Assembly: GCA_024276805.1 (NCBI GenBank)
Contig: JAJRWJ010000249.1
Coordinates: 1-13,321 of the forward strand
DNA from: Gammaproteobacteria bacterium
GTDB lineage: Bacteria > Pseudomonadota > Gammaproteobacteria > Methylococcales > Methylomonadaceae
DNA: 13,321 nucleotides
Direction: 5' to 3'
The notes under the pieces were generated by a model, which saw only the letters and a program-made list of their open reading frames with translations, did no database searches and was not told the DNA's origin. The stretch's first letter is position 1, and the number at the start of each line of letters is the position of its first letter. This document shows, piece after piece, positions 1-6,448 of the stretch. The translations under genes were made by a program, and so were the position numbers.

Positions 1-254
1 CCGCCGACCAGTTTGATACCTTGGTCTTCATCATAAGCATACAAGCCAAAACCACCGCCAAAGACTATCTGTCCCCCGACTTTCCTGCCAACCATCGGAT
101 CATTCTTCCTGCCGAACTTTTTCGGGTCGCCGGCGGTGAGATCGGGATTGACGGGATTACTGAACTGCAACCCCCAGAGGCTGCCTCCTGGCTGCCCGGA
201 AGCATATAGGTTTGCCGTCGACAGCACGAATACAGCAGACAGTGCTGTTTGCAT
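1..254 (-). pseudogene. GlcG/HbpS-like heme-binding-family protein, 3' end outside window, probably 5'-truncated
   Basis: The minus-strand frame from an ATG at 254 stays open to the window edge, giving 84 codons. The peptide contains LSTANLYASGQPGGSLWG, then FSNPVNPD, NDPMVGRKVGGQ and FGGGFGLYAYDE. This run matches what I remember of the GlcG/HbpS (DUF336) family of extracellular or periplasmic heme-binding-like proteins, where the STANLYA...QPGGSL motif is followed by a P-M-VG-R-GG segment and a glycine-rich strand. In that family the STANLYA motif is internal, preceded by roughly 60 or more residues, yet here it starts at residue 11. Upstream in the same frame a TGA lies about 45 bases before the ATG, and no other frame restores the missing part. 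The gene is therefore probably 5'-truncated. The alternative is a short protein whose first 18 residues act as a signal peptide; a GGAG sits about 11 bases before the ATG. Family call moderate, truncation inferred. Confidence 0.55.
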
Positions 255-388
255 GGTAAATGCAACTCCATTCACAGCGACTGACGACGAGACAATGGAA
301 AATCAAGAATTGCCTCCACGCCGTCAACAGAATTACAAGCTTCAGCCTGCAATTCTGCAAGACCCGATCAGAGAAAAAGTAATTTGTA

Positions 389-408
389 TATTGTACTCGG
401 GTACAATA
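389..408. promoter_or_regulatory. Perfect 8-bp inverted repeat, possible operator
   Basis: TATTGTAC and GTACAATA are exact reverse complements separated by TCGG. They sit in an AT-rich stretch about 135 bases upstream of the minus-strand GlcG-like start. The size and symmetry suit a dimeric repressor site (TetR or MarR style), but no regulator gene is in the window and no U-tract follows that would make it a terminator. Function is inferred; the symmetry is seen. Confidence 0.35.
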
Positions 409-549
409 CCATAATTTATTATAATATTATGAATCTTGAATAAAGTGCCGACACCATACTTCAGAAACCGAAAAGCCGATCCGCAGGGGTAAAAGCTGCA
501 TTCCAGGCAATGCTAGAAGCTGCTTGGTTGAAAATAAGACTCCTATAGC

Positions 550-660
550 CAGAGTAATTTGAATCATAGCGATGCGGACCATGTTTTCAGCGAAATCCTT
601 GAGGATTTCATAATCTTTGGACAAACGCCTGAAATTACCGAGTACTTCGAGACAGATTAT
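550..660 (-). pseudogene. IS5-family transposase C-terminal remnant
   Basis: The minus strand encodes LGNFRRLSKDYEILKDF followed by AENMVRIAMIQITLA. This resembles the end of IS5-family DDE transposases, where an RRLSKDYE segment is followed by a helix ending in an AMI-hydrophobic-L pattern. Upstream of it the frame degrades: the expected R-R-W-x-VER-TF block before the motif is not readable, which suggests small deletions. Only about 35 residues of a protein of roughly 250 to 330 survive, so this is a dead fragment. It abuts the IS4-type remnant, so two different insertions have met here. No terminal inverted repeat could be assigned. Confidence 0.55.
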
Positions 661-725
661 TGCAAACTGGATCGGGAAGGGGCGGTCGCAGTAATGAAAT
701 CATTATCAGCAGTATTTTTTGGATA

Positions 726-1395
726 TCGTAAACAGGTTAAGGATCTCCAAACGAATAGCGTCCAAGCCCTAGCGAAACAAACTTTATGCTCTGCGGTTAT
801 GGGCTTTGATTTTGACACGAACCCGCTCACCCAACGCATTAGTCGTATATCAGTTGTTGCGAATGCGGATAGTAAAGGAGATCTTTTACTCAACCAGCCA
901 ACCCAGCCATTGATCGCCAAAAAACTCTCGGTCCGCTAAAAAACCTTTGCTATGGTTCCAGCCAAACTGGTCTAAAAATCGCTTCAATGAGGCCATACGC
1001 TCCCGACTATTCGAATTACCACGCTTGTTCAACGGCAACCAATACACAGTAATCGCCGCGCCTCGATAAACCACGGCCAGTTCCAGCAGATTGATCTCGA
1101 TCTTGCCCATTTCCTGTTCGCTCTATCCAGTGAACAGTCTCATGATAAAACCCCGCGACATTGCTGTAATCAATCCAGTGCTCACTAAAAAAGCGCTGCA
1201 TACGCCGATAACGTGAAGAAATCAGTGCATGGCTTGGAAAAGTGAGCGCCAATTGCTTCAGATTGACCGTGCGACCGCCAGCAATGCCAGCAGCATGCTC
1301 GCAAAACAATCCAATCGCGCCTTGTGCCAATGAAAATGCTCGTTTAAGATGTTTCTTAGTTCGTTGATTGGTAATTAACCGATTTTCATGCTCGA
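726..1395 (-). pseudogene. IS4-family transposase, frameshifted and internally deleted
   Basis: Reading the minus strand from about 1395, one frame gives KKHLKRAFSLAQG, then GRTVNLKQLALTF and SSRYRRMQRFF, the N-terminal part of a common IS4-type transposase. A second frame briefly gives LDRANRKW, the segment around the first catalytic Asp. A third frame then gives GKIEINLLELAVVYRG, LNKRGNSNSRERM and FLADREFFGDQWLGW, holding the second conserved D. After a TAA the same frame gives ISFTIRIRNN, a stop, then VRVKIKAHNRRA, stops, and GLDAIRLEILNL, which resembles the extreme C-terminus of such proteins. The block carrying the catalytic Glu is missing between RIRNN and VKIKAHN. Several frameshifts and stops make the element inactive. 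The only start-like codon in the N-terminal frame is a TTG at 1330. Family call fairly sure; exact ends approximate. Confidence 0.75.
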
Positions 1396-1826
1396 AAACA
1401 AAAAAGCTATTTAATTAGGCGGATTCAACTAACCACATCAACTTCCAGTGTTTTTGTCATGTACAGAGAACAAATACATTACCCCCCCTACATGCTCGGC
1501 CAGCCCCCCCTAAAAACTGGGAAACTTCAGATTGCTCTTATTAATCATACAATACTGCTGGCAACCACTCTCAGGACAATAAAAGCACGAAGGCCAACGC
1601 AATTTACAAAGAGTGTGATGACAAAAATCTTCAGTGCCATAGTCCTAAAAGAACTGAAACAGGCTGCGACCAGATTGAAATTGTATTTTATTTTTTGCCA
1701 TGAATGCAATCTCATTGATTTAGTTATCAAGTTTGGCAACCATACTTATGGTAAAGTTGCTGAGACCTATATGTAATCAGGTAATTTCATGAGTCATTGT
1801 AACAACAAACAAAATATACTAACTCT
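1396..1826. other. Intergenic stretch without a supported gene
   Basis: This AT-rich 430-base stretch between the IS4 remnant and the GNAT-like gene holds a 105-codon plus-strand open frame (1459-1776). Its product lacks recognisable domain character and starts inside low-complexity sequence, so I do not call it. Two CCCCCCCTA runs lie at 1482-1490 and 1504-1512, an unusual direct repeat of homopolymeric C in an AT-rich region. No convincing promoter was found; the following gene has no clear Shine-Dalgarno sequence. Confidence 0.4.
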
Positions 1827-2939
1827 ATGACCGATAAAAAATTACAGTTTCAACTTTTCACACGTATGGAACTCGAAAAAGCCGGTGAAGCATTTATTTG
1901 GCCAAGTGACGGTCAGATGTCCATTATGCCGCGTGAATGTTGGCAGCTGATTCTAACTAATCCTGAACATCGTGAAGACTTACCTGTTGCCGGCATTGCA
2001 TTGCTTGGAAGCAAACGAGTTGCTGTGGTTGCATTGATATGTCGGCCATTACGCTGGCAAAAAAAAGAGTATACTTGCCTGTGGGATTATAATTTTTATA
2101 GTGATTCAACTTCTCGAAATTATGGTGCTGGAGGCTTGTTATTAAGAAAAATATTATACTTGCTGAAACAAAAAAATATCCTTCTAGCCTCATATGGAGC
2201 TACCCCAGCGGCAAACAAAGTATACACAGCACTTCGTATGCATTCTGCCGGAAGAGTAAATCGCTATGTTTTACCTCTCCGGATTACGCCGATTATTCGT
2301 AGATTTTTACTCGACCATTCAGTAATAGATTGGCTGGCCCTACCACTGGATTATTGCCTGCAAGTGGGCATAAAAGTAATATCATATATCGGCGGTATTA
2401 AAAATACTGATAACCGCTTTAAATTTATTGTAAAAGAGAATGTTGGTTATGATGATTTTGCGAATAAGATACTTGATGATTCCGGTCCATATTTGAAGCG
2501 AAGTCAAGACATGCTGAATTGGATGCTTCATTATGCACGAGCAATTGAAGGTACAGAAATTGTAGTCATGGAAATGAAAGACCTTGACGGTGTGTTGCAT
2601 GGCTATTACATTGCCCGCATTGCCAATTATGAACAACTAGGATCACAAGGATTCAAAAATGTACGTTTATTCAGGGTATTGGATATAGTTGTCCAACCAG
2701 ATGGCAATGCCACTCAAGCAATGATGAATGACATTATCAAGCAAGCATTTGCAAAAAAATGCGATTTTATAGAAATGATAACTAGCAATCCGGTAATCAG
2801 AAAACTCAGTCAAAAAACAGGCTTTATCACATCAAACGGTTATGATTTGTATTTCACTGCGGGCATAAGTTGTTTAGATTCAATTGAAGTTAATGACTGG
2901 TATTTAACAATGATTGAAGCAGAAGCAGCATATTATTAA
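1827..2939 (+). CDS. Probable tandem GNAT-fold acyltransferase, possibly surface-polysaccharide related
   Basis: The 370-residue product appears to hold two GNAT-like units. The first, about residues 50-150, has strands around VAGIALLG and VAVVALICRPLRW, then NFYSD and a loop-helix RNYGAGGLLLRKIL (97-110) resembling the acyl-CoA pyrophosphate-binding loop. It closes with ANKVYTALRM and NRYVLPLR. The second, about 195-350, has VVMEMKDLDG, GYYIARI, LDIVVQPDG (a GNAT beta4-like strand), a helix near 296-309, and DFIEMITSNP followed by KLSQKTGFI, the usual GNAT C-terminal pattern. No signal peptide is evident, so it is likely cytoplasmic. Codon use is AT-rich, unlike the core genes after 6449. 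The only nearby functional relative is the deacetylase at 4969, which suggests acylation of a glycan precursor. FemAB-type transferases are the main alternative. The start lacks a clear ribosome-binding site. Fold call moderate; substrate unknown. Confidence 0.6.
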   Translation: MTDKKLQFQLFTRMELEKAGEAFIWPSDGQMSIMPRECWQLILTNPEHREDLPVAGIALLGSKRVAVVALICRPLRWQKKEYTCLWDYNFYSDSTSRNYGAGGLLLRKILYLLKQKNILLASYGATPAANKVYTALRMHSAGRVNRYVLPLRITPIIRRFLLDHSVIDWLALPLDYCLQVGIKVISYIGGIKNTDNRFKFIVKENVGYDDFANKILDDSGPYLKRSQDMLNWMLHYARAIEGTEIVVMEMKDLDGVLHGYYIARIANYEQLGSQGFKNVRLFRVLDIVVQPDGNATQAMMNDIIKQAFAKKCDFIEMITSNPVIRKLSQKTGFITSNGYDLYFTAGISCLDSIEVNDWYLTMIEAEAAYY

Positions 2940-2989
2940 AAACCGACGCCACGGAACCTGTTCAAGAGTGAATACTCAGGATCCATATC

Positions 2990-3169
2990 CTAAAATGTCA
3001 ATTTGGCAACAATTAAATCTATAAGTTGTTGATAGCTCATTCCACGACATAAAAAATCAGTAACATTTTGAGAGGGGTATGAATACCTAAGACGAATCAC
3101 CTCGGCGATTGACACATAATGCGTGGAATATTCTTCGACCAGATAGCCCTGCCCATTACCCTTAATATA
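2990..3169 (-). pseudogene. Possible C-terminal remnant of an unidentified protein
   Basis: This minus-strand frame is open for 59 codons between two stops and has no ATG before the middle; ATT is the nearest weak start. The peptide looks protein-like: GYLVEEYSTHYVSIAEV, then IRLRYSYPSQNVTDFL and SYQQLIDLIVAKLTF, suggesting two amphipathic helices. I do not recognise the family. It could be the end of a truncated gene or a chance frame; at this length chance is a real possibility. Confidence 0.2.
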
Positions 3170-3239
3170 TTACTGAACCAATCAATCGAATTACCGCAAA
3201 CTTCACAGCATGCATACACAAAACCAAATTAAACGAACG

Positions 3240-3300
3240 CTGTCCACATCAACAGGGATAAGATACATCAAGCAATTGCTTGGCCACACTGAACTAGTGC
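3240..3300 (+). pseudogene. Possible tyrosine-recombinase (integrase) scrap
   Basis: Within a short plus-strand frame (3210-3410) the peptide TGIRYIKQLLGHTE matches the conserved segment before the catalytic tyrosine of phage-type integrases and XerC/D-like recombinases, usually T-D-I-R-Y-I-Q-E-L-L-G-H. Neither the upstream HxLRH box nor the downstream tyrosine block is readable in any frame nearby, so only about 14 residues support the call. If real, it marks a lost mobile element. Confidence 0.35.
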
Positions 3301-3656
3301 CGCAAAACTCCGATAACCGGATACTTCTTACGTGCAGAGAAAGCGACATTCAGGTAACTGTGCAACAAGCTGGAGAATTGCCGGTCTTTTGCACTGTCGC
3401 ACGGGAATGATCCTGCCCGTGCAGAAAGAGATGTTTGAAAATGGTTGCAAATAGGGGATAATTCACAGCGTGTCAGGTGCATGGTTTCTGGGCTGCTGCA
3501 TGCAGGCGACTGCCTGCTGTGTGCTGAAAACAGTAGCTGCATGAGACACGGCTTGATGCGCTTCCAGTCATTCCACCTCGCGCCAAAAACCGCTACTTTA
3601 CCGCTACTTTACTGAATTTTTTTTCAATCACCACCGCTCTTTACATTGATATCGAT

Positions 3657-4181
3657 ATGTTAGAAATAGAATACCAGGTACGGGAAGAGGATCTACTGCA
3701 CTTCAATGTCGCACGATCCTCAGAAAACAAACATGTACAAAACACACTGAAAAGACATACCTTCATTATTCCCGGAATACTGATCATAATCGCATTGTTC
3801 CTGTGGGCCTACCAGAACGATGTCAAAACAGCTCTTTATATCGGCTTTATCGGACTGGCCTGGGGAGTGTCTTCACCGGTGATGGTAAAATGGGATATGA
3901 AGCGGCAAATACTGAAAAGCTATTCAGACAAGGAAAAAGTCAGTATTTTCGGGGATTACAAGTTGAAAATCGAACCCCATTATCTGCTGGAAAAATCACC
4001 GAGCGGAAAACACAAATATCCCTGGAACGAACTGCTGCGGGTGGAATATGCTGATAAATATGTGTTTATTTATGTCGATCTCAATGCCGCGTTGATCATT
4101 CCCGTGGAAACAGTGACCTCCGGCAACCTGGAGGCATTTGCCGAACAGATGGAAAAACTGATCGACCGCCATTCCTCATGA
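3657..4181 (+). CDS. YcxB-like family membrane protein
   Basis: The 174-residue product starts with LEIEYQVREEDLLHFN, the usual opening of the YcxB-like family, in which a short N-terminal strand precedes two membrane helices. Those helices are visible at about residues 35-52 (FIIPGILIIIALFLW) and 57-77 (TALYIGFIGLAWG). The C-terminal soluble part, about 95-150, carries YPWNELLRVEYADKYVF and ALIIPVETV. This matches the family pattern of a W-x-x-hydrophobic motif, an aromatic strand and an IIP motif. Length and order are normal, so the gene appears intact. It is predicted to sit in the inner membrane with the C-terminal domain cytoplasmic. The family has no established biochemical role. No clear Shine-Dalgarno precedes the ATG. 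It is isolated between debris regions and shares no operon. Confidence 0.75.
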   Translation: MLEIEYQVREEDLLHFNVARSSENKHVQNTLKRHTFIIPGILIIIALFLWAYQNDVKTALYIGFIGLAWGVSSPVMVKWDMKRQILKSYSDKEKVSIFGDYKLKIEPHYLLEKSPSGKHKYPWNELLRVEYADKYVFIYVDLNAALIIPVETVTSGNLEAFAEQMEKLIDRHSS

Positions 4182-4968
4182 CGACTGGCAGTCCATCTAT
4201 ATTATATTTTAGGATAAGGCTTCTTTAGCCTAATGCAAGCATCCTCTATAGTGCCCCCCACGGCAAAACTGTTCTAAACAGATTGTCTAATGGATTTATT
4301 TTGAGCGAGCGAATTATCGGTCATGCGCAAATAATCAAAAACCAACCGGACATTGAACGCCAGCTTTCTAATGCTTGAAGCCACGCCCTCTTTGCTTGTG
4401 GATTTCAATGAGGCCGATTGCGAAGCGACGCAAGCACGTTATTTTTTCAGATCCATGATTGGTGCGTATGGTGCAGTGGTCTTCATGCCGGTTTTGGAAT
4501 CTGCTTCAAGGTTTCGGTGATATAGAAAGCCGACCAGAACCATGCTGTGAGCGGCGTGTGCATGCGTTCCATGATTGTGCCGGCAAGTATGGCGGGTATC
4601 GCAGCCGCAATAGCGCATCGGAGAACGCCGGGTTGATTGGCAAAGCGGCACGACTCGCCGGTCACGCCGCATTGACGACACACGAACCCGACACTCCAGC
4701 GGGCGTGTCAAGATAGGCAACGCAAGTCGCCTCATCCGGAACAAGGCGCTGGAATTCAGTAGTGAACGTGGGAACGGCAAATCATCCCGTTCAAGTACGT
4801 CGAAAAGCAAGATTGCTCCGGGATGATGCAGATATTCTGCATACTAGCAGCAGTGGGTGTGTGAGACAACCGGATAAGCGCGCGGCTTTTGTCTTACATG
4901 AAGAAAATATTTACACTGATTCAATAAGTTGTTGAAAACAATGAACTCCGAAACTTTAGTTCCAAGAA
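4182..4968. other. Gene-poor stretch with transposase debris
   Basis: Nearly 800 bases without an intact gene. The overlapping open frames on both strands (4439-4810 minus, 4459-4716 plus) do not look like real proteins. A minus-strand frame at about 4277-4430 reads SSIRKLAFNVRLVFDYLR and then NSLAQNKSIRQSV before a stop; I do not recognise it, and it may be another broken gene end. An IS110-like scrap lies at 4600-4760. The base composition is higher in GC around 4550-4800 than on either side, consistent with a separately acquired fragment. Confidence 0.4.
4600..4760 (+). pseudogene. Possible IS110-family transposase fragment, frameshifted
   Basis: One plus-strand frame gives ARLAGHAALTTHEPDTPAG up to a TAG. 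The next frame then gives RVKIGNASRLIRNKALEF. Joined, this parallels the IS110/IS116 second-domain signature, roughly L-A-x-x-A-G-L-x-P-x-x-x-x-S-G followed by SKIGNARLRKALY. The upstream PGIG-like block and the downstream C-terminus are not convincingly readable. I see a single frameshift at about 4707-4712. Family call tentative, based on two short motifs in the right order and spacing. Confidence 0.4.
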
Positions 4969-5928
4969 ATGTTAAAAGTTTACTTTACAGTTGATGTTGA
5001 AATATGGTGTGACGGCTGGGTTGATCTAGATAAGAAATTTAACAAAGCATTCCAACACTACATTTACGGTCCAACAAACAATGGAGCGTATGGCCTGCCA
5101 TACATGTTGGATGTACTAAATGAATATGGATTAAAAGCAGTTTTCTTTGTTGAGCCCTTATTCTCCCTGCGATTTGGTTCCAATCCTCTTGCAGAAATAG
5201 CCGGGTTGATATTGGAAGCAAACCAACCAATAGAGCTTCATTTGCATACTGAGTGGGTTGACGAAGCAAAAACGCCATTGCTGCCGGGCATCAAAGAAAA
5301 ACGCCAGCATCTTAGATACTTTCATTCAAATGAACAACAGATACTCATTGAAACAGGAAAAAACCTGCTACTCCAAGCGGGTGTGAAACAGATCAATGCA
5401 TTTAGAGCAGGTAGCTTTGGTTTCAATGTACAAACTCTTGCTGCACTTCGAAAAGCCGGAATTTGTGTCGATAGCAGTTATAATGCAACACATATGGGGC
5501 TTGATAGTGGTCTCATGCCTGGTCAGATATTGACCGAACCTCTTCTCCATGATGGCGTATATTAAGTACCAATGACTGTTTTTTATGATTGGCCCGGTCA
5601 TTTGCGGCATACTCAATTATGCGCATGCTCTACAAGCGAACTGGAAGGTCTGCTGTGGAAGAGCCTAGAAGAAGGCAGATCGGAACTGGTCATCCTGACC
5701 CACAACTTTGAATTACTGGACAAATCATACACTCGCCCAAATCCTATTGTTATAAACCGATTTAACAATTTATGCCTTTTTTTGGATAAGAACAGGGATT
5801 GTTTCAGTGTTGATGGATTTTCAAACTTTTCCTGTGATGAAATAACGACACAACCTCAACCGTTACAGTCCCCAACATGGAAAACAGGCTTAAGACTCTT
5901 GGAGCAAGTCTGGAGCAGGTATGTTTAA
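4969..5928 (+). pseudogene. Polysaccharide deacetylase-like gene with one in-frame TAA
   Basis: The frame from ATG 4969 to the stop at 5926-5928 would encode 319 residues but for a TAA at 5563-5565 (codon 199). Both halves lie in the same frame and read as one NodB-like polysaccharide deacetylase. The N-terminal strand FTVDVEIW (6-13) holds the expected metal or catalytic acids. ELHLHTEW (89-96) supplies H91 and H93, FRAGSFGFN (145-153) is the R-x-G motif, and after the stop VPMTVFYDWPGHLRH and ILTHNFELL (His at about 245) complete the fold. Such enzymes remove N- or O-acetyl groups from glycans and often occur in exopolysaccharide loci. The stop falls just before V-P-M-T-V-F, where relatives commonly have Glu, so GAA to TAA is a plausible single change. 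Truncation at 198 would remove the last motif and probably inactivate the enzyme. Sequencing error or readthrough are alternatives. The start matches the family N-terminus; the Shine-Dalgarno is weak. Confidence 0.75.
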
Positions 5929-5998
5929 CAAATGGATAAGTCAAGTACCCTTCATTTACATCTACTTTGTCAGATTACATAATCCCTTTTTCAAAGAT

Positions 5999-6112
5999 CG
6001 TCATTCCAGCATGGACTGCCGGAATCCAGGCTCCAGGAATGGCTTAAAACATGCCGTCCATGGCACTGGATGCCCGTTTCCCGGCGAGCATGGCGAGTTT
6101 GCGGAAAATCTG
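5999..6112. repeat. Degenerate dRS3-like, MITE-like imperfect palindrome
   Basis: The left end has CGTCATTCC at 5999-6007, then GGAATCCAG at 6021-6029. This resembles the neisserial dRS3 unit ATTCC-N-GGAAT and similar dispersed repeats known in many beta- and gammaproteobacteria. The right end has CTGGATGCC at 6077-6085 and CATGGCGA near 6104-6112, an approximate reverse complement of the left end (8 of 9 over GGAATCCAG). The whole forms a roughly 114-base imperfect inverted element without coding capacity. Confidence 0.5.
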
Positions 6113-6290
6113 ACAACGTAGAATTACTAACGTTTCAGTCTTTTCACCATGCGCAGCAAAGCGCCAACAAAGGAATTTTCATGTTTTTATACCTGGGAAC
6201 CGATTCGCATTGCTCCGGCACACACAACTATACTCTTCGCATGTGAATTTTCAGCATTTCGGTGGTAAATTTTTTGTCGAGGGCAAGACG

Positions 6291-6327
6291 AAAAAACGCC
6301 GCTGTAGCAATCTACAGCAAGGTTTTT
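6291..6327 (-). terminator. Intrinsic terminator for the STAS-rsbW-gdhB unit
   Basis: The minus-strand RNA can form GCUGUAG-AUUG-CUACAGC, extended by two G-U pairs, one C-C mismatch and an AAAAAC/GUUUUU stem, and ends in a run of six U. It lies about 120 bases after the dehydrogenase stop. The plus strand can also form the core hairpin but has A-C mismatches where the minus strand has G-U pairs, so the minus strand is favoured. Some bidirectional action on transcripts from the deacetylase side is possible. Confidence 0.55.
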
Positions 6328-6448
6328 CAACGTAGCCATCGTCAAAAAAGGGGCTGCCGGGGTGATGATGTCATGTGCGGAGAGTATATTCTGACAAGCG
6401 TCGCTTATTCCTCATCTATAAATAACGGACACTGCTTCATTGCCACCC

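Larger units (their letters stand above)
2940..3656. other. Gene-poor stretch with gene debris
   Basis: About 700 bases without an intact gene. It contains a minus-strand stop-to-stop frame at 2990-3169, a recombinase-like scrap near 3240-3300 and a 6-bp hairpin GCAGGC-GACT-GCCTGC near 3504-3519. An 11-base tandem duplication CCGCTACTTTA lies at 3590-3611, followed by a T8 run, just before the YcxB-like gene. No promoter is obvious. The mixture of small broken coding signals fits an old insertion and deletion zone. Confidence 0.45.
5929..6448. other. Intergenic boundary between debris half and core half
   Basis: This 520-base stretch separates the convergent deacetylase gene and glutamate dehydrogenase gene. 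It holds the dRS3-like palindromic element and the hairpin terminator listed separately. Short open frames here (5921-6121, 6262-6498) have no protein character. Both flanking genes point into it, so no promoter is expected. Confidence 0.5.

Noticed and set aside
559..939. 126-codon plus-strand open frame over transposase debris
   Set aside because: The opposite strand carries recognisable IS5 and IS4 motifs, so this is a shadow.
1482..1512. Two C7 runs as a phase-variable switch
   Set aside because: They are not inside or directly upstream of a supported gene, so slippage would have no evident consequence.
1459..1776. 105-codon plus-strand open frame
   Set aside because: The product has no recognisable pattern, begins in C-homopolymer sequence, and lacks a ribosome-binding site.
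4205..4235. AGGCT-AGCCT short hairpin after the YcxB-like gene as a terminator
   Set aside because: The stem is only about 5 bp and no U-tract follows on either strand.
4439..4810. 123-codon minus-strand open frame
   Set aside because: It is Arg- and His-rich with no motif, and the plus strand has a better (IS110-like) explanation.
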